This document shows, one piece after another, positions 24,401 through 32,932 of a stretch of DNA of 64,000 nt. The position numbers were made by a program, and so were the translations under genes. Each line of letters opens with the position of its first letter. Positions within the stretch are counted from its first letter, which is position 1. The notes below the pieces were generated by a model. The model saw nothing but the letters and a program-made list of their open reading frames with translations, did not search any database and was not told where the DNA came from. The DNA comes from Oxytricha trifallax (taxonomy: Eukaryota; Ciliophora; Spirotrichea; Sporadotrichida; Oxytrichidae): assembly GCA_000711775.1 (NCBI GenBank), contig ARYC01017701.1:38455-102454 (forward strand). Direction: 5' to 3'.

Positions 24401-27400
24401 TCGTAATCTGCATATTCTTATATTTCTCAAATAAAAATTAGATTTAGTGTTTTTTATAATTACTTTTTGTAAATATTGGAAATGGCCTGTGAAAGATCCA
24501 CTTATAGTGTAAGAGGTGTGAATTTTATCATCTAGTAAGTTAAATCTCAGCACTCTTAAATCACACATTTAAAATATTAATTGATAAAAATATTCCATTA
24601 AATTTTTAAAAACTTAAAAATTCTTTAATTTAGTGTAAAATATTTATAATTTTAGTCTAAATTAAAATTATAATTTTTATTAAAAAATAAACTCCAGTCA
24701 TTGTTTTTTAGGAGAGAAAATTCACACCATTAATTATTTTACTTTGATATTTATAAATAAATTATGAGTGGCTTATATCAAATTTTATTGTCAATCAGTT
24801 AAAATAATAAGATCAATTAAATATTCATTATTTGAAAATTTTAATTATATTTTTTCAATATAAACCATAAATTTTTATTCCAATTATTATAGGAACATAA
24901 AATTATTAAATTTTCAAAGAATTAAAGGAGTTAAAACTTTTATTTCATTTTTATTATCTATATATTATGTTATAAGATTGAGTAGAATTATTCACCCCCG
25001 CTTATGTTACTTAACTATTACAAATATTAATATAAATAGAAATATATATTATAAATAAGTAATATTGTATATAGAATTAATATTTAATTAAATTTTTTTC
25101 TCAAAAAATGTGGTACTTTATCCATATTTTAATATTTTATTGTTGTAATATTAAAATTAAATTTAATTAAAAAAATATACGATAATTGAGACAATGTTAT
25201 TAGAAAATTTATAATTAAGGGGAAATAAACACTGAAGGTAATATTCCTACCAACATTTCATTAAAAACACTAGGCGTGGGAACAGCCAGATTTGACTAGT
25301 CGTCCAAACTTACATCCTTTCTACCAAAACTCATTTCGCTACTCTTTTCATGTAAAATTACCTGCGAAATAGTATCTCGCGGATATTTTTAGGTACAATT
25401 ACAATATAATACTGATTTATTTCCCAATCTATAAAAAAGAGTCAGTCAACCAATCTTCAGGACAATAAGTCTGAAGCTAAATATTCGATTATTATTATAA
25501 TATCGTTATCTGTTGTGTACAAGTACAAGCTAGAGCCAATTGGATTTTTAAATTAATAAAAAAAAAAAAAAATATTCTTAAAAATAGTAATTTTTTCAAA
25601 TTTGTAATCAAAAAAATATCTTTAAAATCGTGATTTTTAATAGAAGTTTGATAAATTTAATAGAATTAAGCAAGATACAAGCATTTTTTCTAAAATAATA
25701 TACTAGCAAATTAGTATTTATACTTAATTATATTAGTCTGTAAAATTCTAATAATCTTATCATAATTACTAAAAGTAAAAAAGAGTTTCTATTTGCATGA
25801 AAATTTTTGAAATATCAAATATATAAACTTAGCATTTATATTTACAAAAATACTAATTTTTATCCAAATAATTAATTAAAAGGATTAACAACTTTAGTTG
25901 AAAAGCCTATAGAGTCTATTTGCATGGTAACCATTTTATATTATACAGTACTTTAGGTAAAATTTAGCTTGGAAACTGACGCAAAACCATTGTAGAACTA
26001 AATCATGTATGCTTCCTCAATACTCTTTAAATGAATTATTCTTAAAGGAGATTTTAATTTAAAATAATTCTAGAAATACATTGGAAATTTGGAAAATTAT
26101 TTCTAATTAAATTACTATCAGAATCATAGCAGTTAAAGTTGTTTATTTAAAAGACCTTTGATTCATTCTATAGAGAATTCAAAATTAACTGGACTTTATT
26201 ACTGACGGTACTATTTTATTCCATAGAGGCTTTGAGATAACTTGACTTTAATGTGAGGATATAATTTAATGAATATATATTGATTAGTTAAAGTCAAGTA
26301 ATCTCGCTCCCTTGATGAGATAAATAGTAACACCATTAGTAAAGCCCAGCTAATTTTTAATACTCTATCTAATATACCCAAGATCGTTTTAATTGGTCAA
26401 CTTTAAATGACACTAATTTTATTTATTTAATATTTAATTAATTTTAATTTCCAAATTTAGAATGAATTCCTACAAAAATATGACAGGAAATCAAATGTAA
26501 ATATGCATAAGCAATTTATTTCTTTTTTTTAATAAACTTTAATGTATTTGAAAGCTCTCTTTCTATTTTATTAGTTTTTAAATTTTATAAAAATAATTCG
26601 AATTTCAATATAAAAATATTATTTTTGCTAAAAAATTTTTATATAAAACTAAACTAATAATCTTTACTGCTAAATTTATTTTAATTTTTAATTAAAATAT
26701 AGAAATAAAATACACTTATTTATCAATATCATTATTGCAACACCGTAGGCTTAAACTGAATATTTAGCGTACATACTTCCATCATTTGCATTTAAACAAT
26801 TTAATTACTAAATAGACTAAATAATTTTTATAATTTATTGAAATTATATTAAATAACAAACTTTGTCAAAGATTATTTTGTAAATTGGTAGTCATTAAGT
26901 ATATTTGTCATAAAAAATCATATAAAATTTTAAATCTATTGCACTAACTTTAATTATCATACAAATAAGGACTCAAGCATAAATAAATATTTATAAAAGG
27001 AGTTTAGAATTTCTAAATAAAATTCTTAGTACTCTAAGAAAAATATTCTAAATTAAAATTAATTGAAGATAAATTATTATATAAGAAACGATAGAGTGCA
27101 TTATTTAATTAAACATGAATTTCTTAATTGATTTATCATAATATTAACTAACTTTGACTCTTGAATTACTTATGTGGAAGTAAATTTTGAAAATTAGTTA
27201 TAACTTGAGATTTAGATTACATTATAAAATACATATATATATATATATATAGAATGCAACTGAATTAAATAAAAATTATTAATTATTTAGATTCTCTAAT
27301 TCTTTTTTTATTAAAGGAATCAATTTTTTATTTTACTAAAATGCCTAATAAATAAATTTAATATTTCCACAAATAATTTTGAATAAATTTATTATAATAA

Positions 27401-30400
27401 AAATTGTAGAAGTTTTATATGGATATTATTTTATTGATTTCACATCAATAAAATTAAAAATTAATTTCAAATAAATGATAAAATTAATATTAAATAAGGA
27501 TAGAAAAAACTAAAATTTCTATATAAATTAATATTATATTTAATAATAGTTAATAATTTATATTAGTTCAATATTTTTTCGGTTTTAATTCAAGATGACA
27601 AAGTCGTAGATTTTTTAATATTTTAAAATATTATTTAAATTGGTAAATTTTTTATAACTATTATTCATTATAAAACAAAATGATTTTAAAAACAAATTAA
27701 AAAATACTAAGATTATTGTTATAAATTAAAGTAAATTAAATAATTTTAAGTCATAATAAGTATTTTACATAAAGCAAATGTAATTATTATAGGATGCCTA
27801 GATAATATAATTATGAAATATTATTTTTGAATTATTATATAATAAAGAATATAAAATTAGATAAACAACTTATTCGTGATAATTATATACTTTTATAGGA
27901 TTTAGAGATTTTGTATTATTATTTAATTTAAGATTAAAAATAAACAGTAATCTTTTAAAAACGAATATTTTTCATCTCCCAATTAATATAAGAATGTTAA
28001 GATTAATGAAATATATAAAGCGAATTAAGTGAAATATTAGGAAGTCTTCGTAATAGATCAATGATTTAATGATATAATTTATAGTTAAAGTATAGTAATA
28101 TTGTATTAATTATTTCATAATTAGTTGATTTCCTATTATCAAAGCCATCATGATTTATTGAGCTCATCTCCATATCTTTAACTTCGTAGCATCAATAAAA
28201 GTCAAATTTAAGGTTTAACATCTAAAAACTCTGACGCATATAATGATTTAAGAGTGTGTCCTGAGAATCTTCTGACAGGGCGATCCTCCATTATATTAGA
28301 TTGACTTAAAATAAATTAGTAATACAAAAATCAAATCAGGCAAACTAAAACTGTCTTAAGTTTAATGATTAATGATCATAGTTTATAATAATAATAGGTT
28401 TATCAATCAATGAATTTTTATTAGAGATATCTTAATTAATTTTAGAATCATACTTTTTTTATAAGAATACATTTAAAAATTCGAAAATTAATTTAAGTTT
28501 AATAAATAATTTATTAAAATGTACACTGAAAAATTGTTTATTAAAAATTATATTTGACTATAAAAATATATATTCAAAGCGATAATAAGTGGATATGCTT
28601 TCATTTGATTTAAAATGAATTTTAAAAATTTATGTTTACAGAAACGATTTATTGCTTGTGTAACTATTTTCTTATTTGTTATTTCATAAAATATTTAAAA
28701 AACTATTATAATGACTTTTTAAGTGCAATTATTTATGATGATTTTTTATGAAAAATTTCAAATAAATTATTATTTTTCAATTTTTATTAATAAATTTAAT
28801 TTATTCTCCAAAATTATTGTCCTAAGATAACGAAGTAGCCTTCATATAAATTAATTATCAAACTGAATTAATAAAATAATTAAAAAAATCCTATAAAATA
28901 ATATTTAAGCCTGAGCATTGTGAAAATAATTTTTATAATTTCTTAAATTAGTATAATTATTATTAGTTATTACTATAAATAAAATCAAAAGTTTCATTAA
29001 ATTAAAAATAAATATGAACTTTTTAATGGGGATAAGTTTTCTGACTAGAGGGAAGTTTTCTGTTAAGAAAATTTATATAAATATTAAATATTATAATTAA
29101 CATATTTTTAAAAATTAAATAATTAATTGCAATTATTTTCTAAAATCATAACTTGAGATATAGAACGATATTTTTTATAAATCTTGCTAAGAATTTTGAA
29201 AAACTAATGGAAAATAAGAGATATAATAATGAAAATATTGTTTAACATGAAATATATTTTTGTAAAACTTCATGAGTGATAGGTTAAATTCTTGAATTAC
29301 ATATAAATGAATATGAAAAATTGATGAATTGAAAAGTAAAATACATTTAAATAAGAGACATTTTAAATGTTTAAGAAATTATAACAGTATTTTTAACTTT
29401 CGTCCTTGAAATAGATGACTTGCTCAGAAGTACAAAATATTGATAATTAATATGTACGATGACACACTAATTTCTCACTAGAAATATAATAAACTCCTGC
29501 AATCAAAGCCTTCTGCGCTATCGCCAATCTTGCATTTGATAAAATTTAAATATTACTTTCTATAAGCTGCTCAACCTTTAATAATAAAAAGATTGACTCC
29601 CAAAATTTTTATCATATTCCCTGGAATATATAGGCTTGATACATTGCATTTTTTTAATGAAATACTTCTAATAAAAGACAATGGCTGCACTAACTACTTC
29701 TTGGAAAATAAATAAAAATTGAATGAGAGACTAGATTTACTTCAACAAGTCTCAGATTTGAGTAACTCACTTCAAGGATCGTCAAGTAATGCGATATCCT
29801 GCCCATCCTCATTGTCTGATGTTGGCCTTGTAATATTCTTCGTATTCGCCAACTTTTTCACCAAGTCTCTTGGTGTTTTAACTTGCCATTTGGAATAACT
29901 GGGTATTGCAAACGATGTAAGGGGACATTCTTGCATCAGAGGTCTCTATAGAGCACCGTTCGAAACTCCGTTTTAAAATGAAGGGAGGTGGACTCTCTGA
30001 CTCAGACATCTCCTCTAGGAGGTCAGATAATGCGACAACAAGCTTTCCTCAGGCAAACTTATGTCTTTAGCTTGGGCGCCCTTGCACATCTCCAGATCTT
30101 ATGATAAATCACTCGACTAGATTCTCAATTGCAAGCTCGTACTCTTTGAATAGGTTGCTGACTTCCTCTAAGCTATAAAATAATTGCCACAGTGATTTCG
30201 TTTGAGCGCGATCAGACTTTTCCTCGTGCTAAGAATCTTTATTTTAAATCTAGTATAGATTCCTGTATTTTCTAATTCCAGTTTCAAGATTTTCAGGGCC
30301 TCTATCAAAATCATTTCCATCTTTTTTGGCAACTTAGAGCTTCAAGATGACTACTCGTTCTAAGTAGAATGACCGCATAAGCTAATCTTTTTGAACTTTT

Positions 30401-32932
30401 GAAGTTTAGTTATGCTTAGGTAACCGAAGGTAAAGAAAAATCATATCTTTTCTGCTCTTTCTTGCATTTGGTAATCCCCAGCAACAATAAGTCTTAAGAG
30501 CCTGCAAATAAAATGCTCATTAAATTTCCAATTCAGCAGAAACCAAATGAGAATCATAAGAACGATCCATTTTAACATCTAAAAGGTTTTAAAGTATTAT
30601 AAATATTGCTAGAAACATTTTGACTATGATTAGGCGTTCAAGGGTCGTTGCAGGACTGTGAGAGCTTTGCATTGTGGATGCTCGTTGAGGATTTAGTGTA
30701 AATGCATTATATGCTCATGACCACAACTGCATCTGCCATTGTACTAATATATGTTGGGCACTTACCACCTAATAATTGCGATGCAACATATTTAATGGAA
30801 TGGGATTTATGTACTGCCACAAGAAGTATTTAGTTTAAGAAGAAGAATAAGCATCACTGGCTCCATTAATCAAAGCTTGAATCAGAATATAGTTTTGGCA
30901 AAATTTATTATAAATTATAAATTAATTAAATATTGTTGTTCAATTCCTGATATTTAATAATAAACTATTAATTAAGTTAAATATTGGCATTAAATTAACT
31001 TATATTTTTCATAAAATTTAAGAGTAAAAGTTCCAAAAAGCTTTATTTGTATTTTGATTAATTTTTCACAATCATCTTAATCCATAAAAAAGTGATTATT
31101 TTATGTAAAAATTAAAGAGGTGATAATTTTGTCAAAAAATAATTCCATAAAGAAAAAATAAATAAAAAAAATAATAAAATTTTTTGACTTGAAACTTCCC
31201 TAAAAAGGTTTTTTATCATAAACCTTAACAGAAAACTACCTCCCCCCCTATTTTAAATTAATTCATATTAATTTATGGATTATTTTTATATGAAAAGAAA
31301 AATAGTTGATTTAATTATTCTTATTATTATTTAAAAATAAATTAACAACAAAATCAAGCCTTAAAAAATGTATAATTATGATTGCAACCTAATTTAATTT
31401 AATTTTATTAATTTTAAAGCAATAAACGCATCTTTATAAAAATCAAATACACTTATCTTGCCATAGGATTTGAGATATAAAATATTTCCATAAATATCAG
31501 TCCTAAGAATGAATCCTAAAGATGAAATATTCCAGTAGTTTGAGTAGTTATTTGTAGTAAAATTAACTTCAGGAAAGAGATCGGTAGATATCGTTTCTTA
31601 TTTTAAGAAAAAAAAAATAACTACGAAGTTTTTCATTTATTAAAAATAATTTTAGATTTATAAAAGTAAGTATTCGGAGATAAATTAGAAATTTAATCAT
31701 TTACTTAAAGATTATTAATATCTATTTCTATTTAATTGCTATATTAATTAAACAAAATATATTTTTAATTTATAGCTTTTTAAAAGTTTCTCCGATCGAT
31801 ATTAGTTCGTTGTTACCCATATAATATCCAACATAAATACGAGTTTTTTGTAAATAGTCTCCATAATAAAACTTAAATCCCTTAATTATTGAAAGCATTT
31901 TTTGTATTAAAAAACAAATTACAGATGAAATAGCTTAAATTTAATTTGAGCTTATATGTATAAAATATTAATTTCATATTAAAAGACTTATTTAGAGCTA
32001 AGCTTAAATAATATAATTCATAAAATGCCTAATTAAACAGCAATGATACAAACTTATGCACATCGCTTCAACTATTATGTATCAATCACTATTCAATATT
32101 AAGTTGTAAATTTATCGTTTTAATTTAGAGAGAAAAAAATAACTTCAACATCAATTTTATTGTAAGCCCATTTATAATTTTTTTAGGAGAAATTTATTGC
32201 TATTTAGACTGTAAACTGAGTGAGGTTGTGATTGACTTTACAGTATCATTTTATAGAAATAATTTATACTATGTTTGTGATTAAATGAAAAGAGCTGTTA
32301 TAATAATATCATAAAATGGATGTAGTTTGATACATCTTTTAATATCCTTGAAATTAAATTTATTTTAAAACAAAATATGATTATTATAGGAATATAATTG
32401 AATAAGGAATTTATTTAAAACTGTAATTAAATAGTTGCATTTACTTTGTTAAAAATCATAAAATAGTACTTATTTGATTGAGAATTTAAAATCAGATTGA
32501 CTTCACTATTAGTGGTACCCCCTCTATTGCATTACTGAAGCGAGATATCTTGAGTTTAATTTTGGGTGATTTTTTGTTGCTATAATTAATCTCCACTTAT
32601 CATCTTGGTTTTACAATGAGATAAAGCATTACAGCTTATAGTAAATTCCAGCTGATTTTAAATTCTTTATCGATCAAATACCAAATTATTTTGGTTTAGA
32701 GAAGTTAACCGCTATTAATTTAATTAATTAATTTAATTTTAATTATTAATTTCCAAAGAATTATAATTCAAAATAAATATAATCTATGTATCTTAAATAA
32801 TAAGTAAAAATTTCATTATAAATATATTTGACTCTCTTTATTATTTTATAAAATGCAATAAACTCGTCTATTATCTAAAATTTATAAGGATATCAAATGA
32901 GTACAATTTTTTTCGCATCCAAAACTAAACAT
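8148..32932 (-). CDS. Locus A: MDS-fragmented gene for a large membrane protein with cadherin-like modules
   Basis: About 35 coding islands, read on the minus strand from 32932 down to a TGA at 8148-8150, align one by one and in the same order with locus B, so the gene is not scrambled. The product has extracellular β-sandwich or cadherin-like segments (PDFFDPNGD motif), a Thr/Asn-rich linker, several hydrophobic helices and a charged tail. Ciliates have large families of such surface proteins, but I do not recognise this one and propose no function. The true first exon and signal peptide were not found, so the N-terminus is open. IESs take up most of the span and hold transposons and foreign coding-like blocks. 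Every island I translated is free of TGA in its assigned frame. Confidence 0.85.
9984..10110 (-). CDS. Locus A MDS 29: last membrane helices
   Basis: Reads LTLFTDFEPNPENRYMVGWV followed by VLSVIALISLLNMSLLKIL. The TDFxPxxExRYxxGW...ISLLNM arrangement recurs, as far as I recall, at the end of the membrane domain in ciliate surface proteins with cadherin-like repeats. That is from memory and needs a search. Confidence 0.85.
10503..10738 (-). CDS. Locus A MDS 28: membrane segment
   Basis: Reads MNYSLYFIRRFIFVISMLFF, YESPYIQLLTFQMMSIGQF, then MPFDSKLNNIMELINEGLVL. It is the most conserved island at DNA level between A and B, with substitutions mainly at third codon positions, consistent with purifying selection on both copies. 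Confidence 0.9.
11498..11860 (-). CDS. Locus A MDS 27: membrane segment
   Basis: Reads RLFIEQYLNTLLSVIINFKN, then FRFDQGYGVTISSLISLM, then LFVNFILLNFFQIFCIFAPI and a polar Asn/Lys stretch ending TDKKWSIAYS. Two hydrophobic helices are obvious. It is strongly conserved with B 42600-42960. Confidence 0.9.
11905..12664 (-). CDS. Locus A MDSs 25-26
   Basis: MDS25 (12396 to about 12664) reads a hydrophobic stretch ending at LVVGSLRFDYLFS. MDS26 (about 11905-12122) continues with QQLVDSIFEIPQTEAYNHNF, RDFGYNSGIAVENMGFNTF and a membrane helix (LLLISPALIITTVLLQ). A single island in B joins these two. This is the start of the multi-helix membrane region. Confidence 0.88.
12114..12395. other. IES present in A, absent in B (pointer AAGTAGTAT), containing a small MITE
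   Basis: The 9-bp repeat AAGTAGTAT occurs at 12114-12122 and 12396-12404. Joining at one copy reproduces the length and frame of locus B (43200-43230). A TAAAACCCCGTTA-ended element fills most of the 282 bp. Confidence 0.85.
12139..12333. mobile_element. 195-bp MITE with TAAAACCCCGTTA ends
   Basis: The left end TAAAACCCCGTTAATCAATT and the right end, its inverse with one or two mismatches (TTGACTAACGGGGTTTTA), enclose AT-rich DNA without an ORF. The AAAACCCC stretch resembles the telomere repeat used by TBE ends, but the rest of the inverted repeat does not match a TBE. Confidence 0.85.
13026..13472 (-). CDS. Locus A MDSs 23-24
   Basis: MDS23 (about 13378-13472) reads NNVNPLSTKYRIIVNVLQSD and LIQMNNTDVV, one of the best-conserved islands. 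MDS24 (about 13026-13212) reads FKVxxISPTGLVTIxFEKPL, followed by a stretch ending in LQIDDA. The first ends an extracellular module; the second looks like the membrane-proximal extracellular segment. Confidence 0.85.
13473..14992. other. IES of locus A, nothing recognised
   Basis: About 1.5 kb of A/T-rich DNA between two MDSs. The equivalent B gap is much shorter (about 290 bp), so A expanded or B shrank. I see no inverted-repeat element or coding island. Confidence 0.6.
14993..15110 (-). CDS. Locus A MDS 22
   Basis: Reads GAYSGQFFKFLDNKRMEFTA followed by GLKQLGEQDITVTLTD. It is nearly identical in protein to B 44968-45085 and is the end of a β-rich module. Confidence 0.88.
15540..15580. 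repeat. Small inverted repeat
   Basis: TTTTAGGGTAAATTTAT and, a few bases on, AAAATTCACCCTAAAA form an imperfect hairpin in non-coding DNA. It could be the remnant of a tiny MITE. Confidence 0.4.
15640..15790 (-). other. Coding-like block without a locus B match
   Basis: On the minus strand one frame is open through FLISSSSLAFQISSKVSKSE and IYKFFPRFFEKPKELSEIPY. An adjoining part reads TKLSKFVSLEKLIKHF in a different frame. The composition is protein-like but nothing similar occurs at the B position. It may be an MDS of another gene. Confidence 0.4.
16000..16846 (-). CDS. Locus A MDSs 20-21: cadherin-like modules and Thr/Asn linker
   Basis: The upstream part (16602-16846) reads NVVGNYTLKFKCRIQDGLSN, ETTFSIEYKYDGRSFSG and then a Thr/Asn repeat. 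The downstream part (about 16000-16182) finishes the linker and reads TIRAGGQAVLYLPDFFDPNG followed by DDVTVSAKYN. The PDFFDPNGDDVTVSA motif is characteristic of cadherin-like or dystroglycan-type modules. A MITE-filled IES separates the two halves. Confidence 0.85.
16176..16601. other. IES made of a MITE, pointer ATTAGTA, absent in B
   Basis: The 7-bp repeat ATTAGTA occurs at 16176-16182 and 16602-16608, just outside the MITE. Joining at one copy produces an in-frame linker (TNSSTNQTTNNQTTN), while leaving the insert would break the frame. Locus B is continuous here. Confidence 0.85.
16186..16600. mobile_element. TTGTAG-family palindromic MITE (415 bp) in the coding linker
   Basis: The ends are TTGTAGAAATACATTTG and its inverse, flanked by TA at 16184-16185 and 16601-16602. 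The two arms are almost perfect inverted copies around a short A/T centre near 16395, so the transcript or single strand would fold into a long hairpin. There is no ORF. It shares arms with the 3 kb element at 5068. Confidence 0.92.
17601..17942 (-). CDS. Locus A MDSs 17-19
   Basis: MDS17 (about 17833-17942) reads GRKLILPSSLPTHIIQQLGD and NVQVVTFDN. MDS18 (about 17729-17786) reads AHTTKQFVLILSTLNTFK. MDS19 (17601-17670) reads TDGSSLNSKFTFIGSTNTLY. All are mirrored in locus B (46812-47190). DGSSLNSKFTF and the paired sequence LPxxLPTHI look like cadherin-type β-sandwich strands. Confidence 0.83.
17943..19732. other. Large IES of locus A with a fold-back element
   Basis: This is AT-rich DNA between two MDSs. 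The only structure I see is the inverted-repeat element at 18192-18551; the rest shows no coding signal in the ciliate code. Confidence 0.6.
18192..18551. mobile_element. Fold-back element with GAGCTCAC/GACGTC-rich arms
   Basis: The left arm (AATATTGGGTATTGACGTCATGGGCTCACAG... to about 18300) is repeated in reverse at about 18428-18551 (...AGGTCAATACCCAAAATTTT). The arms are GC-richer than the surroundings and contain repeated GAGCTCAC and ATGATGTCATGAGCTCAC. No ORF is present. Locus B lacks it, so it is a non-autonomous insertion of unknown family. Confidence 0.8.
19733..19830 (-). CDS. Locus A MDS 16
   Basis: Reads KPYYFQMGTPDTRPVTVIDE followed by TPFIKKSNT, matching the B island at 48476-48572 at most positions. 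The run TRPVTVxDE is typical of a β-rich extracellular module. Confidence 0.85.
20205..20330 (-). other. Coding-like block without a locus B match
   Basis: Base composition rises locally and minus-strand frames are open, for example YQLLLPHYGAENQIKEKS, or alternatively IMAPKIKLKKRAAQIRK. I cannot tell which frame, if any, is real. The corresponding B region has no similar sequence. Confidence 0.3.
21080..21185 (-). other. Coding-like block without a locus B match
   Basis: On the minus strand about 40 codons are open, with a protein-like composition (KLRISDRDYESQDFTIQF, then KVFSVYEAPMLF). It lies where A lacks the second half of MDS15, so it could be a diverged or replaced MDS. It could also be a piece of another gene. 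Confidence 0.35.
21276..22722 (-). CDS. Locus A MDSs 11-15
   Basis: MDS11 (22680-22722) reads VSSYSAGIYLD. MDS12 (22041-22087) reads VAQQIAIGIFEGTSFQ. MDS13 (21870-21930) reads QLSVIGIIDFNQTGVVQKTF. MDS14 (21500-21539) reads FYGASLGVKLTFT. MDS15 (21276-21329) reads YFRFLTLNTGLLCGYILT. Each has a counterpart in B. MDS15 is shorter than the B island, which continues with NPAYPIVQDIGVLIHKP; I did not find that part in A. Confidence 0.78.
22870..23430. other. Coding-like island in a locus A IES, not in B
   Basis: Base composition is clearly higher than the surroundings. Minus-strand frames read LMSSKPVFKRNTRTRKNLFD and, in another frame, RYINEENFNFYENAVYKLSL. A plus-strand frame near 23270-23410 reads DELAQDKIDDIKNKFETTH. 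No frame covers the whole block, so it may be several small MDSs of a different gene or a broken gene. I do not recognise it. Confidence 0.4.
23530..24560 (-). CDS. Locus A MDSs 7-10
   Basis: MDS7 (about 24471-24555) reads RFNLLDDKIHTSYTISGSF. MDS8 (about 24325-24415) reads ADYENHPTLVNTRYHAIMAR. MDS9 (23613 to about 23669) reads YVTLLKEINTDQVQSTFST. MDS10 (about 23530-23579) reads TLKSYKITAPTTGVK. The pattern of alternating hydrophobic residues suits β-strand modules. In locus B, MDS9 and MDS10 are one uninterrupted island. Confidence 0.82.
23577..23612. other. 36-bp IES present in A, absent in B (pointer GTT)
   Basis: GTT at 23577-23579 and 23613-23615 flanks pure A/T-rich DNA. Removing one pointer and the interior gives a segment of the same length as the uninterrupted locus B (51648-51690) and joins STFST to LKSYKITAP in frame. 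Confidence 0.8.
25240..25550 (-). other. Possible 5' MDS of another gene
   Basis: A minus-strand ATG near 25340 opens MSFGRKDVSLDDQSNLAVPT and PSVFNEM. Upstream of the ATG (to about 25550) lies a moderately GC-richer stretch that could be 5' leader. Nothing equivalent is present in locus B, and the rest of the gene was not found nearby, so it may be scrambled or a dead copy. Confidence 0.4.
25956..28848 (-). CDS. Locus A MDSs 4-6
   Basis: These are three very short islands confirmed by locus B. MDS4, 28807-28848, reads KATSLSQDNNFG. MDS5, about 26736-26797, reads NANDGSMYAKYSVQAYGVA. MDS6, about 25956-26032, reads LKSIEEAYMIQFYNGFASVS. The intervening IESs are 2.0 kb and 0.7 kb; the second contains a MITE at 26068-26475. 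Confidence 0.75.
26068..26475. mobile_element. TTGTAGG-family MITE within a locus A IES
   Basis: Inverted ends (TTCTAGAAATACATT at left, CCTACAA at right) and two long inverted arms share the family block (GGACTTTATTACTGACGGTACTATTTTATT). The equivalent IES in locus B (59336-59592) lacks it. Confidence 0.8.
28105..28315 (-). other. Coding-like block in a locus A IES
   Basis: The minus strand reads MEDRPVRRFSGHTLKSLYAS, EFLDVKPQ, then in another frame EVKDMEMSSINHDGFDNRKS. A change of frame between two open pieces suggests a tiny IES, intron or frameshift around 28195-28215. No locus B counterpart. Confidence 0.4.
29025..31255. mobile_element. Possible inverted-repeat element carrying a gene-like block
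   Basis: The left edge (GGGGATAAGTTTTCTGACTAGAGGGAAGTTTTCTGTTAAG) is loosely repeated in reverse at about 31190-31255 (GGGGGGGAGGTAGTTTTCTGTTAAGG, then AGGGAAGTTTCAAGTC). Similar G-run plus AGTTTTCTG/AGTTTCCTG ends occur in the small element at 53562-53980. The insert holds the gene-like block 29500-30900. The match is imperfect, so this call is tentative. Confidence 0.4.
29500..30900 (-). pseudogene. Unidentified gene-like block, several frames, TGA-interrupted
   Basis: GC is raised across about 1.4 kb. The 5' part reads SSSQTKYFLWQYINPIPLNM and, in other frames, MDRSYDSHLVSAELEI. After a TTTATTTGCAG acceptor-like site (about 30505) a 120-codon frame reads LMRSFYLERVVILKLQVAKK, DGNDFDRGPENLETGIRKYR and LFYSLEEVSNLFKEYELAIE to TGA near 30112. 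The same frame reopens after two TGAs as LVVALSDLLEEMSESESPPP and RLGEKVGEYEEYYKANIRQ to a stop near 29790. A last open piece (YSREYDKNFGSQSFYYQRLS) ends near 29515. I know no family for it. TGAs inside a continuing frame suggest decay. Confidence 0.45.
31425..32932 (-). CDS. Locus A MDSs 1-3 (N-terminal)
   Basis: MDS1 (32896-32932) reads FSFGCEKNCTH. MDS2 (about 31780-31867) reads GDYLQKTRIYVGYYMGNNEL. MDS3 (about 31425-31604) reads STDLFPEVNFTTNNYSNYW and then an aromatic/β-rich run ending KISVFDFYKDA. Locus B has MDS1 and MDS2 fused with no gap, which fixes the junction here. NxT/NxS sequons fit an extracellular domain. Confidence 0.8.
31865..32895. other. IES present in A, absent in B (pointer AAT), containing a MITE
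   Basis: The 3-bp repeat AAT at 31865-31867 and 32896-32898 marks the ends. Joining them gives CTCCAT-AAT-GAG, matching the uninterrupted locus B sequence CTCCAG-AAT-GAG (about 62000) base for base in length. The 1031 bp between are AT-rich and hold a degenerate TTGTAGG-family MITE at 32384-32775. Confidence 0.8.
32384..32775. mobile_element. Degenerate TTGTAGG-family MITE
   Basis: The decayed ends (TTATAGGAATA on the left, about TTATAATTC on the right) enclose two inverted arms carrying the family's internal block (GGTACC.../GCATTACTGAAGCGAGATA). It is clearly older than the copies at 16186 and 52712. Confidence 0.7.

Noticed and set aside
27232..27252. Short AT dinucleotide run as a possible element
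   Set aside because: It is a simple microsatellite without flanking inverted repeats.
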